A DNA stretch of 64,000 nucleotides from Bacteroides ilei (GCF_900128495.1 NZ_LT635801.1:2692691-2756690), one strand, 5' to 3'; positions 8,977 through 19,581 are shown, counted from the first letter of the stretch. The notes: generated by a model from the letters alone, not told the origin. Numbers and translations: made by a program.

Positions 8977-9040
8977 CGCTTTCTATACTAATGACGGGTG
9001 AGTAGAACAAAAGTTACACTCACCCGCCTATTTTTTCAAT

Positions 9041-9823
9041 TTATTTTTTGATAATTGTTCCCGCATCCGCGTTAATCGTTGATGCAGAGGTTATTACAAC
9101 CTGACTGACTCCGGCCTCAACTGCAGAAAAAGAATTTTCCAATTTAGGAATCATTCCTCCTTGAATCACTCCTTCAGCAACATATTGTCTGAAGAGTTCA
9201 GGCGTAATGACCGGTATTACACTATCATCGTCATTTTCATCGCGAAGCACACCCTTCTTTTCAAAGCAGTAAACCAACGTCACATCAAAGGCCTGAGCCA
9301 ATGCCTTGGCTGTTTCTCCGGCAATCGTATCGGCATTGGTATTCAGCATATGTCCTTCTCCATCATGGGTCAAAGGAGCCATCACCGGAACAAATCCCTG
9401 ACTGATAAGGTTGGCAAGCACTCCGGAATTCACGTATTTTACATCACCGACAAAACCGTAATCCACATCCTTTACGGGACGTTTGACCGACCTAATCACA
9501 TCCAAATCGGCACCTGTCAGCCCCACAGCATTCACCCCTTTACTCTGCAGACCGGCCACAATATTCTTGTTCACCAACCCACCATAAACCATAGTAACCA
9601 CTTTCAAGGTTTCCAAATCGGTAATACGCCGGCCATTTACCATCTTACTTTCAATTCCGAGCTGAGCCGCTATTTTTGTGGCCGAGCGTCCGCCGCCATG
9701 TACTAAAACCTTATATCCCGGGATAGTCGAAAAATCGGTCAGCAACCGGTTCAATGTCTCAGCCTCTTCTACGATTTTTCCACCTACTTTTATAACAGTC
9801 AGTTTTTCTTTCATTGCATCCAA
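9041..9823 (-). CDS. argB: Acetylglutamate (or succinylglutamate) kinase
   Basis: A 260-aa amino-acid kinase that phosphorylates the N-acylated glutamate gamma-carboxylate, the second step of arginine synthesis. Seen: the nucleotide-binding start VIKVGGKIVE, the HGGGRSATKIA loop (about residues 43-53), substrate-contact block NGRRITDLETLKVV, and the C-terminal VIQGGMIPKLENS ATP-site motif. Length is normal for the class. In Bacteroides the arginine route is known to use N-succinylated intermediates, so the true substrate may be N-succinylglutamate. It follows speA after 10 bp in the topA-aroK-speA-argB run, which couples arginine synthesis and consumption genes. Confidence 0.93.
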   Translation of the reverse strand: MDAMKEKLTVIKVGGKIVEEAETLNRLLTDFSTIPGYKVLVHGGGRSATKIAAQLGIESKMVNGRRITDLETLKVVTMVYGGLVNKNIVAGLQSKGVNAVGLTGADLDVIRSVKRPVKDVDYGFVGDVKYVNSGVLANLISQGFVPVMAPLTHDGEGHMLNTNADTIAGETAKALAQAFDVTLVYCFEKKGVLRDENDDDSVIPVITPELFRQYVAEGVIQGGMIPKLENSFSAVEAGVSQVVITSASTINADAGTIIKK

Positions 9824-9833
9824 AATTTATACA

Positions 9834-11726
9834 TCATTCCAAATAAGTATATCCATACAATCCTGAACGATAATTGGCAAGGAACTCTTTGCCCTCCTCG
9901 AGCGAAATCTTACCTTCCTTCACCGACTTGGTCACCCATGTTTCAAGCGTACGGACCAGTTTCTTTGGATTATACTGTACATAATCCAGCACTTCAGCCA
10001 CTGTCTCACCGTCAATAACCTGATCAATGGTATATCCATTATCATCCACACTCACATGCACGGCATTCGTATCGCCAAACAGATTATGCATATCACCCAG
10101 AATCTCCTGATAGGCTCCTACCAGAAATACTCCTATATAATAAGACTCTTTTCCTTTAATAGTATGTACCGGCAAATCATGAGTTACATTACGGCTCGTT
10201 ACAAAATTGGCAATTTTACCATCCGAATCACACGTTATGTCTTGCAAAGTAGCCGTACGGTCCGGCCGTTCGTCAAGACGTTGGATAGGCATGATAGGAA
10301 AAATCTGATCGATGGCCCATGAATCCGGCAAAGACTGGAACAAGGAAAAGTTACAGAAATACTTATCAGCCAGCAGCTTATCCAAATTACGGAATTCATC
10401 CGGGGCATGTTTCAGTCCCGATGCTATACGGTTAATTTCACGACAGACAGACCAAAACAGACGTTCAATCTGTGCACGTGTCTTCAAATCCACGATCCCG
10501 TGGCTGAACAGATCCAACGTTTCTTCACGGATCTGCTGTGCATCGTGCCAAGCCTCCAGCATACGGGGCTGGCTCAGATTATCCCAAATATCATATAATT
10601 CATGAACCAGTTCATGATCATCCGGTCCTACTTCAAACTCTTCATCCATTTCCGGCAAAGAAGCTGTTTCCAGCACCTCAAAAATCAGAACCGAATGATG
10701 TGCCGTAAGTGAACGGCCGCTTTCCGTAATGATATTCGGATGAGGTATATTGTTCTTGTTGCTCGCGTCTACCATAATGGAGATGGAGTCATTGACATAT
10801 TCCTGGATAGAGTAATTTACACTGCTCTCACTGGTAGACGAACGTGTCCCATCATAATCTACCCCCAAACCGCCACCTATATCGACAAACTCTACAGGAA
10901 ATCCCAGTTGATGTAACTGTACATAAAATTGGGAAGCCTCACGCAAAGCAGTCTTTATACGGCGAATCTTGGTAACTTGACTTCCTATGTGGAAATGAAT
11001 CAATTTAAGGCAATCCTTCAACTCCTTCTTTTCGATAAAATCAAGCGCTTCTAGCAATTCGCTCGAAGTCAGGCCGAATTTACTGGCATCACCGCCACTG
11101 TCCTCCCATTTCCCACTACCCGAAGAAGCCAGCTTGATACGTATACCAATATTCGGACGGACGTTGAGTTGTTTAGCCATACGTGCGATGAGACGGAGTT
11201 CATTCATCTTCTCTACAACCAGAAAGATACGTTTTCCCATCTTTTGGGCCAGCAGAGCCAGTTCAATGTAACTTTCATCCTTATAGCCATTGCAGATAAT
11301 CAACGAATCAGAATCCGTATTGATTGCTATCACGGCATGAAGTTCAGGCTTCGATCCGGCTTCAAGTCCCAGATTGAATTTCTTCCCGTGGCTGATGATT
11401 TCCTCAACCACCGGACGCATCTGATTTACCTTAATGGGATAGATGTTAAAACTCTGTGCCTTATAGCCATATTCTTCGGCAGCCTGTTTAAAACAATTGG
11501 AGATCTTTTCGATACGATTGTCCAGAATATCAGGGAAACGTATCAACATGGGAGCAGTGACATCCCTTAACTGAAGCTCATCGACCAGTTCCTTGAGATC
11601 GACAGCCACACCATCCTTTCGAGGAGTTACCACCACATGACCTTTGTCATTAATACCAAAGTATGAAACGCCCCACCCTGTAATATTGTAGAGCTCTTCA
11701 GAATCTTCAATGCGCCATTTTCTCAT
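9834..11726 (-). CDS. speA: Biosynthetic arginine decarboxylase
   Basis: A 630-aa PLP enzyme converting arginine to agmatine, the first step of polyamine synthesis in this phylum. It has the fold-III alanine-racemase-like barrel with the PLP lysine in FNIYPIKVNQMR (about residue 100), HFHIGSQ and FVDIGGGLGVDYDG further on, and the C-terminal beta domain typical of SpeA. Length matches the biosynthetic class. It lies between aroK (22 bp upstream) and argB (10 bp downstream). Confidence 0.95.
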   Translation of the reverse strand: MRKWRIEDSEELYNITGWGVSYFGINDKGHVVVTPRKDGVAVDLKELVDELQLRDVTAPMLIRFPDILDNRIEKISNCFKQAAEEYGYKAQSFNIYPIKVNQMRPVVEEIISHGKKFNLGLEAGSKPELHAVIAINTDSDSLIICNGYKDESYIELALLAQKMGKRIFLVVEKMNELRLIARMAKQLNVRPNIGIRIKLASSGSGKWEDSGGDASKFGLTSSELLEALDFIEKKELKDCLKLIHFHIGSQVTKIRRIKTALREASQFYVQLHQLGFPVEFVDIGGGLGVDYDGTRSSTSESSVNYSIQEYVNDSISIMVDASNKNNIPHPNIITESGRSLTAHHSVLIFEVLETASLPEMDEEFEVGPDDHELVHELYDIWDNLSQPRMLEAWHDAQQIREETLDLFSHGIVDLKTRAQIERLFWSVCREINRIASGLKHAPDEFRNLDKLLADKYFCNFSLFQSLPDSWAIDQIFPIMPIQRLDERPDRTATLQDITCDSDGKIANFVTSRNVTHDLPVHTIKGKESYYIGVFLVGAYQEILGDMHNLFGDTNAVHVSVDDNGYTIDQVIDGETVAEVLDYVQYNPKKLVRTLETWVTKSVKEGKISLEEGKEFLANYRSGLYGYTYLE

Positions 11727-11748
11727 TTCACAACATAAAAGTCTAAGT

Positions 11749-12285
11749 TTATAACTTATTTTTATCTAATAAATTTTTCAAACGTTGTACCGAGTCCTTT
11801 ATTTCTTCCGAACTTTCCAACAACTCGGCATTAAAGCGATATTTGGCCCGGGCATAAAAAGGCATACGCTGTTCCAGTGCACCGGTTATTACGTTCATCA
11901 GTTCATCATCGGTCTTGTCGGCCAAAAGCGGACGCTTTGCTTTAGCTACCTTCAAACGGCGGAACAAGACTTTCGGATCTACATCCAGAAACACCGTATC
12001 ACCCACACGGTTCATATATTCCATGTTATCAAAAAAACAAGGCGTACCTCCACCCGCCGCAATCAGTACATTCTCGAACTCACCGACTTCATGCAACATT
12101 CTTTTTTCCACTTCACGGAATCCGTCCTCTCCCTTCTCGGCAAAAATTTCCCGGACCGTTTTATGGAAACGTTCTTCAATATACCAGTCAAGGTCTATAA
12201 ACTGCAACTGTTCGGCCTGTGAAAAGGCTTTTCCCAACGTAGTCTTGCCCGACCCCATATAACCGATCAAAAAGATTCGTCTCAT
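11749..12285 (-). CDS. aroK: Shikimate kinase
   Basis: A 178-aa kinase that phosphorylates shikimate at the 3-hydroxyl, the fifth step to chorismate. The P-loop is GYMGSGKTT (residues 8-16), the DxD-type substrate residues are in FIDLDWYIE, and the GGGTPCF loop and the lid arginine in KAKRPLLA are present. It starts at the last base of topA, an overlap implying translational coupling in the operon. Confidence 0.95.
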   Translation of the reverse strand: MRRIFLIGYMGSGKTTLGKAFSQAEQLQFIDLDWYIEERFHKTVREIFAEKGEDGFREVEKRMLHEVGEFENVLIAAGGGTPCFFDNMEYMNRVGDTVFLDVDPKVLFRRLKVAKAKRPLLADKTDDELMNVITGALEQRMPFYARAKYRFNAELLESSEEIKDSVQRLKNLLDKNKL

Positions 12286-14618
12286 TACTTTTTTCTTGTA
12301 ACGCCCCGCGTCTTACGGGTTTCTGCTTTTTCTTTCTGTAACTCAATAACTTTAAAACAAGCTTCCAGGCTCAAATCGGCCGCTTCTACCTTATCGGGTA
12401 TCTTGTAATTCTTCTTCTGATAAGAGATATAAGGACCGTAACGTCCGTTCAGAACCTGCATATCCGGATTTTCGGCAAAGACCTTGATTACACGTTTCGC
12501 TTCCGCCTCCTGTTTCTCCTGTATCAGTTTGATAGCATCATCCAGTGTCACTGACATCGGATCGGTTCCTTTCGGAATAGAAACAAAACTGTTGTTAAAA
12601 CGAACATACGGTCCGAAACGTCCGGTTCCTACCGTAACAGTATGGCCTTCATATTCACCCAACGTACGGGGAAGCTTGAACAGATCCAAAGCTTCTTCCA
12701 GTGTAACGGTCTCCAATGAATATTCTTTCTTCAACTGGGCGAAACGGGGTTTCTCTTCATCATCGGCTGCACCGATCTGTACAACCGGCCCATAACGGCC
12801 TATCTTCACTGAAACCGGCTTGCCGCTCACCGGATCGGTTCCCAGCAAACGTTCACCTACTTTATGTTCCATCTTGGAATTCATCGTCTGTTCTACCTGC
12901 GGATGAAAACCTTCATAGAACTGTTTCATCACATTGGTCCATACTTTCTCACCTTCGGCAATTTCATCGAACTCCTTCTCGACACTGGCCGTAAAATTAT
13001 AGTCCATTATCTTGGGGAAGAACTCTTTCAGGAAATCATTGACCACAATACCTACATCGGTAGGCAACAGTTTGGCTTTCTCACTGCCCACCATTTCTGT
13101 TTTCGTACTTTCCTCAATCTTTCCATTCTTCAAACACAGAATCTCATAATTACGTTCTACTCCTTCACGATTTCCTTTCTCCACATATCCACGTTGCTGG
13201 ATGGTAGATATTGTCGGAGCATAAGTTGACGGACGACCGATACCCAACTCTTCAAGCTTACGCACCAGGCTAGCTTCCGTATAACGGGGAGGACACTGGG
13301 TAAAACGTTCCGTTGCTGTAATTTCTTTACAATCCAGCATCTGACCAACTTCCAGGGCCGGGAGCAGACGTCCTTCGCCCTCAGGCTGTTCCACATCGTC
13401 ATCATGCGATTCCTTATATACACGCAGAAAACCGTCGAACGTCACAACTTCTCCTACAGCAACAAACGTATCTTCATGACCGCTGATAGATATCACTGCC
13501 GTAGTCTTTTCCAGTTCGGCATCAGCCATCTGTGAAGCCAGCGTACGCTTCCAGATCAAATCATACAAACGTTTCTCCTGGGCCGTACCTTCAATCGATT
13601 CATGTGCCATATAGGTCGGACGGATTGCTTCATGCGCCTCCTGAGCTCCCTTGGTCTTTGTCGTGAAATGACGGGTATGTACATATTTCTCACCCATCAG
13701 TGACAAGATTGTTTCACGGCTTGTATTCAGTGCCAGATCCGACAAGTTGACTGAATCGGTACGCATGTAGGTTATCTGTCCGTTTTCATACAGCCGTTGT
13801 GCCAACATCATAGTCTGTGCAACCGTATATCCCAACTTACGGGCAGCTTCCTGCTGCAACGTAGAAGTGGTAAACGGAGCAGCAGGTGACTTCTTCATCG
13901 GACGGGTATTGATATCTTCAATAGTAAACTCTGCATCCTTACAACTTTCCAGAAAATCCTTGGCCTCTTTCTTTGTTTTAAAACGCCGGCCCAGTTCCGC
14001 CCTGACTTCAGATCCCGAAGCATCGGTAAATATAGCGGTAACCTTATAGGAAGCTTCGCTCACAAAAGCCTGGATTTCACGCTCACGCTCCACAATAAGC
14101 CGTACGGCAACCGACTGCACACGTCCGGCCGACAACGAGGGTTTGATTTTCTTCCATAATACCGGAGAAAGTTCAAAACCTACAATACGGTCAAGTACAC
14201 GGCGTGCCTGCTGCGCATTCACCAGATTTACATTAATGTCACGCGGATTTTCAATGGCTTTCAGAATAGCGTTCTTGGTAATTTCATGGAATACAATACG
14301 CTTGGTCTTTTTCGGATCCAGCTCCAATACTTCAAACAAATGCCATGAAATAGCTTCTCCTTCACGGTCCTCATCGGATGCCAGCCACACCACATCAGCT
14401 TTCTTCGCTTCCTTCTTCAGCTCGGCGACCAGTTTTCTTTTATCTTCCGGAACCTCATAAATCGGAGTAAAATTATTTTTTATGTCGATACTGAATGCTT
14501 TCTGCTGCAGGTCTCGAATATGGCCGTAACTTGAAAGCACTTTATAACCATTTCCCAGAAATTTCTCAATGGTCTTTGCCTTCGCCGGAGATTCGACTAT
14601 TACTAGATTATTTTGCAT
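12285..14618 (-). CDS. topA: DNA topoisomerase I
   Basis: A 777-aa type IA topoisomerase that relaxes negative supercoils. The Toprim domain opens with LVIVESPAKAKTIEKFLG and contains the acidic SDEDREGE motif (about residue 80). The catalytic tyrosine is in ITYMRTDSVN (about residue 288). The C-terminus has repeated GRYGPYI/GRFGPYVRF units rather than the four-cysteine zinc fingers of E. coli TopA. First gene of the leftward run topA-aroK-speA-argB. Confidence 0.96.
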   Translation of the reverse strand: MQNNLVIVESPAKAKTIEKFLGNGYKVLSSYGHIRDLQQKAFSIDIKNNFTPIYEVPEDKRKLVAELKKEAKKADVVWLASDEDREGEAISWHLFEVLELDPKKTKRIVFHEITKNAILKAIENPRDINVNLVNAQQARRVLDRIVGFELSPVLWKKIKPSLSAGRVQSVAVRLIVEREREIQAFVSEASYKVTAIFTDASGSEVRAELGRRFKTKKEAKDFLESCKDAEFTIEDINTRPMKKSPAAPFTTSTLQQEAARKLGYTVAQTMMLAQRLYENGQITYMRTDSVNLSDLALNTSRETILSLMGEKYVHTRHFTTKTKGAQEAHEAIRPTYMAHESIEGTAQEKRLYDLIWKRTLASQMADAELEKTTAVISISGHEDTFVAVGEVVTFDGFLRVYKESHDDDVEQPEGEGRLLPALEVGQMLDCKEITATERFTQCPPRYTEASLVRKLEELGIGRPSTYAPTISTIQQRGYVEKGNREGVERNYEILCLKNGKIEESTKTEMVGSEKAKLLPTDVGIVVNDFLKEFFPKIMDYNFTASVEKEFDEIAEGEKVWTNVMKQFYEGFHPQVEQTMNSKMEHKVGERLLGTDPVSGKPVSVKIGRYGPVVQIGAADDEEKPRFAQLKKEYSLETVTLEEALDLFKLPRTLGEYEGHTVTVGTGRFGPYVRFNNSFVSIPKGTDPMSVTLDDAIKLIQEKQEAEAKRVIKVFAENPDMQVLNGRYGPYISYQKKNYKIPDKVEAADLSLEACFKVIELQKEKAETRKTRGVTRKK

Positions 14619-14649
14619 AATTCGATGTATTCCATTTATAAATTCTCAG

Positions 14650-14657
14650 CAAATGTA
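14650..14657 (-). promoter_or_regulatory. TAnnTTTG promoter of topA
   Basis: Minus-strand TACATTTG, 32 bp before the topA start codon. No convincing -33 TTTG. Confidence 0.5.
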
Positions 14658-14772
14658 TGAAAAAAGACGAAATACACCTTGTAATACAAAACGTTTCTGC
14701 TTTTTTTCGTAAATTTTATCCATAAATGCAATAAAAGCTGTAACAAAAGCACACAAAAGGAATGAAAAGACA

Positions 14773-14822
14773 AAAAAACTGCCATTAATCCCGCATTTTT
14801 CATTCATGCGGGACAAATGGCA
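14773..14822 (-). terminator. Terminator of the TPR/barrel operon
   Basis: Two nested perfect stems, TGCCATT/AATGGCA outside and CCCGCAT/ATGCGGG inside (14780-14822). On the minus strand they are followed by seven T residues. A strong intrinsic terminator 33 bp after the barrel gene. Confidence 0.88.
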
Positions 14823-14855
14823 ATCTCCATTCTTCCAACAACAGTTACCCCAACG

Positions 14856-16562
14856 TCAGAAACGACAGCTGATTCCGGCCATCACATTGAATCCCTGGAC
14901 CGGATAACCGGTAGAAGTTATATAATCTTTGTTCAACAGGTTATTGAAACGTACAAAGACGTTCAGACGTTCCAAAATGCTGTACGTAGCCGATACCGAC
15001 AAGTTATTCACCGGATCAAGCCTTTCTGCCCAATCTGTTTTCACACGACCCTCATACTGATAGGCTATACCTGCATGTAAGCCGTCCAGCAATTTGAAAT
15101 CGGCCGAAGCATCCAATGTAAACTGAGGCTTGAGCATCAGGAAATTATCGGTTCCATCTTCAGGATTCCAGCTGTTATACTGCCCGGCTACCGAAAAATC
15201 GAACATTCCTCTGTAACCATATCCGATTCCAGCTCCTACATAAGCAACCCGGGCATCACCCTGCCCCAGCATTGTATACAAAGCGTCCGGCACAGAAGAA
15301 CCGGTACCTGCAAGATCAGCATAATTATCGCCTACCCCCGGTAAAGCAAATACTTCATCCTTCAAAAACTTATATCCCCCATACAAATCAAATTTCAACC
15401 CTGTTACCGGGGAAGCCTTCAAGCCGGCCGTAGCATCCAGATACGTATAGGTGGAACGGAGCGGTTCATACAGCATCCAATAGGGAGTGATTTCATTCAA
15501 TCCAAAAAAATCATTCAGACGGGCACCGCCCACAGCATGTACAAACACCACATACGAATCGGCAAAGGTATAGTCCAACTTCACGTCCGGAGCCGCCTTT
15601 ATGCCACTGCCGTTCGCACTTTGCCAGTCCACATGTGCCCCCAACCGTAAATTCAGTTCATCGGTCCGATAGGTATAATAGGGATTCAACTGCAACAGCG
15701 TGTAATCTTTCCAATAGGCATCGTACATTACATTGTCCATGACAAAAGCCACATCAATACGCTGGCCATCATTGATGGTCCCTCCTACAAATCCTTGCGT
15801 ATGGACTGTATGCTGTGAAGTTTCCGGAAGGAACCGGGTATCATGCCTGTATCCAAAGCCACGGAAACCTGTCTGCAAGGCAAAATCAAGCGGGAAAGCA
15901 TTCTCTTCCGATGCAATCCCTACATAACCTTCACCCATCGAATAACGCTGTGACACAGCCGATGAAAGGACGGAAGACGGTTCCGATGCGCTATAAGGCA
16001 TATAATTAAAGACCTGTGACCCGAAAGCTCCTCCAAGCATCAGACTGACCTTATCGAACCGGTGCCTGTAACCTAGTGACACATCGGTACGGAAAAAACG
16101 TGATTTCCAATCCCATTCTCCTTCGTTCAGGGAAGCCACATTCCCGCTGAATCCATAAAAAGACCCCATGACATCCAGTCTGTCCCTATCGGTCATATTC
16201 CAAAGATACGACAGTTTGATATCGGTATTGTTACGGTTTCCATACGACAAACGTACATAACCGGGCAGCGCCTTATCCTGTACCGGACCATTCGAAACAA
16301 GCTCCATCGGGGCCGACTGCCATCCCACCAGAGGACGGACAGACATTGCATAATCGATATCCTTCTTTGCGACAGCCGGTTCCTCTATCTTCGGAAGGAC
16401 ATTCACCTTATAGGCATCCATCACTTCTGGATTATATTGATTTTCGACCACTACCGTACGGTTCAACGTCGAGTCTTCCGGCTGGCTTTGAGCAAACAAG
16501 ACACCCGCAGGCATCATTGCGCATAATAATATAGCTGATATATGTTTCATATCTTTAATCAC
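14856..16562 (-). CDS. Outer-membrane beta-barrel protein (TonB-receptor-like, no plug)
   Basis: A 568-aa exported protein. A signal peptide ends GVLFAQ|SQ, so the mature form would start with Gln. A short conserved block VVENQYNPEVMDAYKVNVLP leads into a long run of alternating hydrophobic/polar strands, closing with NNLLNKDYITSTGYPVQGFNVMAGISCRF, the last strand ending in Phe. It resembles the C-terminal barrel of TonB-dependent receptors but I see no plug domain or TonB box. The true start may be the fifth codon (16550). It overlaps the TPR gene by 4 bp, so the two probably form one envelope complex. Function unknown. Confidence 0.8.
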   Translation of the reverse strand: MIKDMKHISAILLCAMMPAGVLFAQSQPEDSTLNRTVVVENQYNPEVMDAYKVNVLPKIEEPAVAKKDIDYAMSVRPLVGWQSAPMELVSNGPVQDKALPGYVRLSYGNRNNTDIKLSYLWNMTDRDRLDVMGSFYGFSGNVASLNEGEWDWKSRFFRTDVSLGYRHRFDKVSLMLGGAFGSQVFNYMPYSASEPSSVLSSAVSQRYSMGEGYVGIASEENAFPLDFALQTGFRGFGYRHDTRFLPETSQHTVHTQGFVGGTINDGQRIDVAFVMDNVMYDAYWKDYTLLQLNPYYTYRTDELNLRLGAHVDWQSANGSGIKAAPDVKLDYTFADSYVVFVHAVGGARLNDFFGLNEITPYWMLYEPLRSTYTYLDATAGLKASPVTGLKFDLYGGYKFLKDEVFALPGVGDNYADLAGTGSSVPDALYTMLGQGDARVAYVGAGIGYGYRGMFDFSVAGQYNSWNPEDGTDNFLMLKPQFTLDASADFKLLDGLHAGIAYQYEGRVKTDWAERLDPVNNLSVSATYSILERLNVFVRFNNLLNKDYITSTGYPVQGFNVMAGISCRF

Positions 16563-19500
16563 TTGTTAAGTTTAGAAAGTCGCGTCTCTATCATCTCCGC
16601 AATATCGTCATCGGCCTGATAATTCTGTTTCAAGGACAACAGATACTGCTTGGCATCCAGATTACGCCCCAGTTTCATATAAACATCTGACAGCAGGACG
16701 AAGCTACGTGCCAGCCAGTATGCATGAGGAGTGCTCACATCGATATAATCAAGTATCTCCTTCTCTGCCTCGGCCGTATTCCCTTCATCAAAATAATACT
16801 GTGCCAGCAGGTATTTGGCTTCAGCTCCATAAACGTTACGTGTATCTTTCGCCAGCACTTCCAGATCCTTTACCGCCTCTGTTCCCTTTCCGTCTTTCAA
16901 CAAAGCTTTTGCCCGGTAATAACGCGCTTCCGTTTCAAGTTCTGGATTCAGCTTGTTCTGCGCCAGGACAGAAGATGCCAGTCCAACGACTTCCTCCGGT
17001 TCATTCAGCATCCAGGCACAACGCAAAGCACCGGTCAACGCCTCAATGCGCGCATCTTGGGCTGTCGCCTTATCGGCCATTTGCCTATAAATGTTCAAAG
17101 CCTTGGCATAGTCCTTGTCCGTATAGGCCATATCGGCACTCATTGCCATTGCTTCACCGGCATATTTATTGTCGGGATATGCCAGGACCTTATCCAGATG
17201 CACGGCCGCCTCCCGGTAATTCTTTTCATTATAATCAATCAGACCCAGATAATAATGGGCATCCACACTGAAAGCACCTTGGGGGAACGACTGCAGATAA
17301 CGGGTAAAACTACTTTTAGCCTCTGCCAGATTCCCTTTCATATAGACACGTTCGGCTGCGGTATAGGTAAGCGAATCACGTTCATTCACATCAAAGTTGG
17401 CGCCACCCGGAATAGAAGAGGCAAACGCCATATAATCATCCACCTTGTTCAGGTCTACATAGATTGATTTCAAGTCACGCTGAGCCATCCGTGCCTCATC
17501 GCTGCCCGGATAAGAGGTTATCACCTTCTTATAGGCAGCAATCGCCTCATCATAACGGTCATTCTGATAATACAACAAACCTATTTCACTGGCTGCCTTA
17601 CGGGCCAGCGGACTATCGGGATAGCGCTGTAACAATGTAGAATAACGTTCTATCGCATCCTTGCTGTCTTCCAACTGAACAAAGGCACGTCCCTGTTCAT
17701 ACAAGGCATCATCGATATACTCCGATGACGGATAGGTTGTAAGCATCCGGTTCAATGCCTGTATCTTTCCGTTATAGTCACGCTGCAACCCCAATACAAA
17801 GGCTTCCTGGAACAACGAATAGTCTCCAAACGACGGATCTGCCTCAACGGCCTTGGCGTACAGCCGGCGTGCCTCATCAAACTGACGTGCATAAAAATTA
17901 CAGTCGCCCATGCGGTTATATGTATCGGCAATTACGGCTTTCTGTTTCGGAACGGACGACTCGGCACAACGGGTAAACCAGGTCAGAGCACCGGCATACT
18001 GCTTCTGCTTGAATGCCGTATAGCCCAGATTATAAAGTGCCAATGCATATTCCTCAGTGGTCTTTCCCGTAGCAAATTCCAGATACATGCGTAAATCGGA
18101 GGCTGCTCCCTGATATTGTTCCAGACGGTATTTCGATTCACCGCGCCAATAATAGGCATCGGCTTTCGTCTGACGGTTATAACGTCCCAGTTCCAGAGAC
18201 CGGGTAAAATAATCTATCGCATTTTCAAAAGCAGCCTGTGCAAAAGCCTGGGTACCCATACGGAACAGCAGCTTCTGCTTGGCTTCCAGAATACGGTCGC
18301 TCGGATGACTGATCTTGGCAATGGAGTTCAAGGCCGCCTGATAGCTGCGCGTATTCATATAGACTTCAATCAGATAGTCATTCACCTTGTCGGTATATTG
18401 TGACCCGGGATATTCATTCAGGAAACGTTCAAAGACTGTGACCGATTCGGCAAACGGAGAATAAGATGTTTCATGGATACTCAATGCGTAATTGTAAAGC
18501 GCCTGTTCCTTGATTTCCCTGTCATAATCCATCGTAGACGCCTGTTCGAAAGCCATACGAGCACGATCCCGGTCTTTCAGCTGCAGATAAGCCAGTCCCA
18601 TATGCAGGTAAGCGTTCTGGGTCAAGGCATCCTGCCCTGCCGCAGCCTCTCCCAGGCATACGGCCGCCTTTGAATAGACATGCGTATAATAATAGCTCAT
18701 ACCCAGGTCATACAATGCCTCCCGTGAAGCACCGGCCCCCACTTCCCGCTGATAAGCCTCCAAAGCATTCGCAGCCTGTGCATACTGTTTCATCTTGAAA
18801 TAAGCTTCACCCTGGATACGTTTCATTTCAACGGCCTTTTCCTGCCCGGGATAAGTTTCCAGATAAGTGGAAGCCACCTCAAGAGCTTTCCGGGAATTAC
18901 CTTTCACGAGATTGATTTCCGCAATATAGTACGGCGATAAAGCCGCAAATCCGGGAGAGGCGGAAGCCTCTTCAAAACCCGCCAATGCCGAATCATAACG
19001 TTTCTCTACATAATCGATGTATGCCAGATTATAGACGGCATCCATATAATATTTACGACTGACTTCCTTCAGTATATTGAACCACAACGCCGCATCCTTC
19101 AACCGGTCCATCCGCAGATAAGCTGTGGCAAGGCGCAATGCACAGGCATTCCGTTCGCTGTCATCCAGCAGTTCGATATCGCAGCCTTTAAAACTGGCCA
19201 CAGCTTCCGGATACTTTTCCGCAAAGAAATAGGCGGAAGCTATCAGAGACTGGACACGATTAGCATATCTGGACTCAGGATAATCAACCAGATACTGTTC
19301 CAGCTGAGCGATACAGTCAGGAGCCTTCAGCTCATAAGCGGTACAGGCCAACATGTATGCGGCCTCGTCCGAAAAGGAGGTCTGAGGTTCCAGTTCAATA
19401 TACTTTAACAAAGTCTGCTGTGCCGCCGCATAATCATGACGCAGGAACAATGTCTTTCCGTCATCAAACAGCCTACGGGCACCGGTCAGCGGCTCCGTCT

Positions 19501-19570
19501 GTTGCGCTACCGCCATCATGGGCAGCAGGCACATGGCACCCGCTATCAACGCATGTTTTCTATTCTTCAT
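16559..19570 (-). CDS. Large periplasmic TPR-repeat protein
   Basis: A 1003-aa protein with a signal peptide ending MMAVAQ|QT and at least 20 tetratricopeptide-like helical pairs over nearly the whole length, for example YPESRYANRVQSLIASAYFF and YPGSDEARMAQRDLKSIYVD. No catalytic domain is visible. The YPGSE/YPDS-type helix starts resemble BamD/YbgF-class envelope TPRs. It is translationally coupled to the downstream barrel gene, suggesting a periplasmic scaffold for an outer-membrane partner. Confidence 0.88.
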   Translation of the reverse strand: MKNRKHALIAGAMCLLPMMAVAQQTEPLTGARRLFDDGKTLFLRHDYAAAQQTLLKYIELEPQTSFSDEAAYMLACTAYELKAPDCIAQLEQYLVDYPESRYANRVQSLIASAYFFAEKYPEAVASFKGCDIELLDDSERNACALRLATAYLRMDRLKDAALWFNILKEVSRKYYMDAVYNLAYIDYVEKRYDSALAGFEEASASPGFAALSPYYIAEINLVKGNSRKALEVASTYLETYPGQEKAVEMKRIQGEAYFKMKQYAQAANALEAYQREVGAGASREALYDLGMSYYYTHVYSKAAVCLGEAAAGQDALTQNAYLHMGLAYLQLKDRDRARMAFEQASTMDYDREIKEQALYNYALSIHETSYSPFAESVTVFERFLNEYPGSQYTDKVNDYLIEVYMNTRSYQAALNSIAKISHPSDRILEAKQKLLFRMGTQAFAQAAFENAIDYFTRSLELGRYNRQTKADAYYWRGESKYRLEQYQGAASDLRMYLEFATGKTTEEYALALYNLGYTAFKQKQYAGALTWFTRCAESSVPKQKAVIADTYNRMGDCNFYARQFDEARRLYAKAVEADPSFGDYSLFQEAFVLGLQRDYNGKIQALNRMLTTYPSSEYIDDALYEQGRAFVQLEDSKDAIERYSTLLQRYPDSPLARKAASEIGLLYYQNDRYDEAIAAYKKVITSYPGSDEARMAQRDLKSIYVDLNKVDDYMAFASSIPGGANFDVNERDSLTYTAAERVYMKGNLAEAKSSFTRYLQSFPQGAFSVDAHYYLGLIDYNEKNYREAAVHLDKVLAYPDNKYAGEAMAMSADMAYTDKDYAKALNIYRQMADKATAQDARIEALTGALRCAWMLNEPEEVVGLASSVLAQNKLNPELETEARYYRAKALLKDGKGTEAVKDLEVLAKDTRNVYGAEAKYLLAQYYFDEGNTAEAEKEILDYIDVSTPHAYWLARSFVLLSDVYMKLGRNLDAKQYLLSLKQNYQADDDIAEMIETRLSKLNK

Positions 19571-19581
19571 ATCAAGATTTC

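Noticed and set aside
8995..9026. 9-bp hairpin as terminator of argB
   Set aside because: The T run follows on the plus strand, where no gene ends; on the minus strand no T run follows. Left as a leader hairpin.
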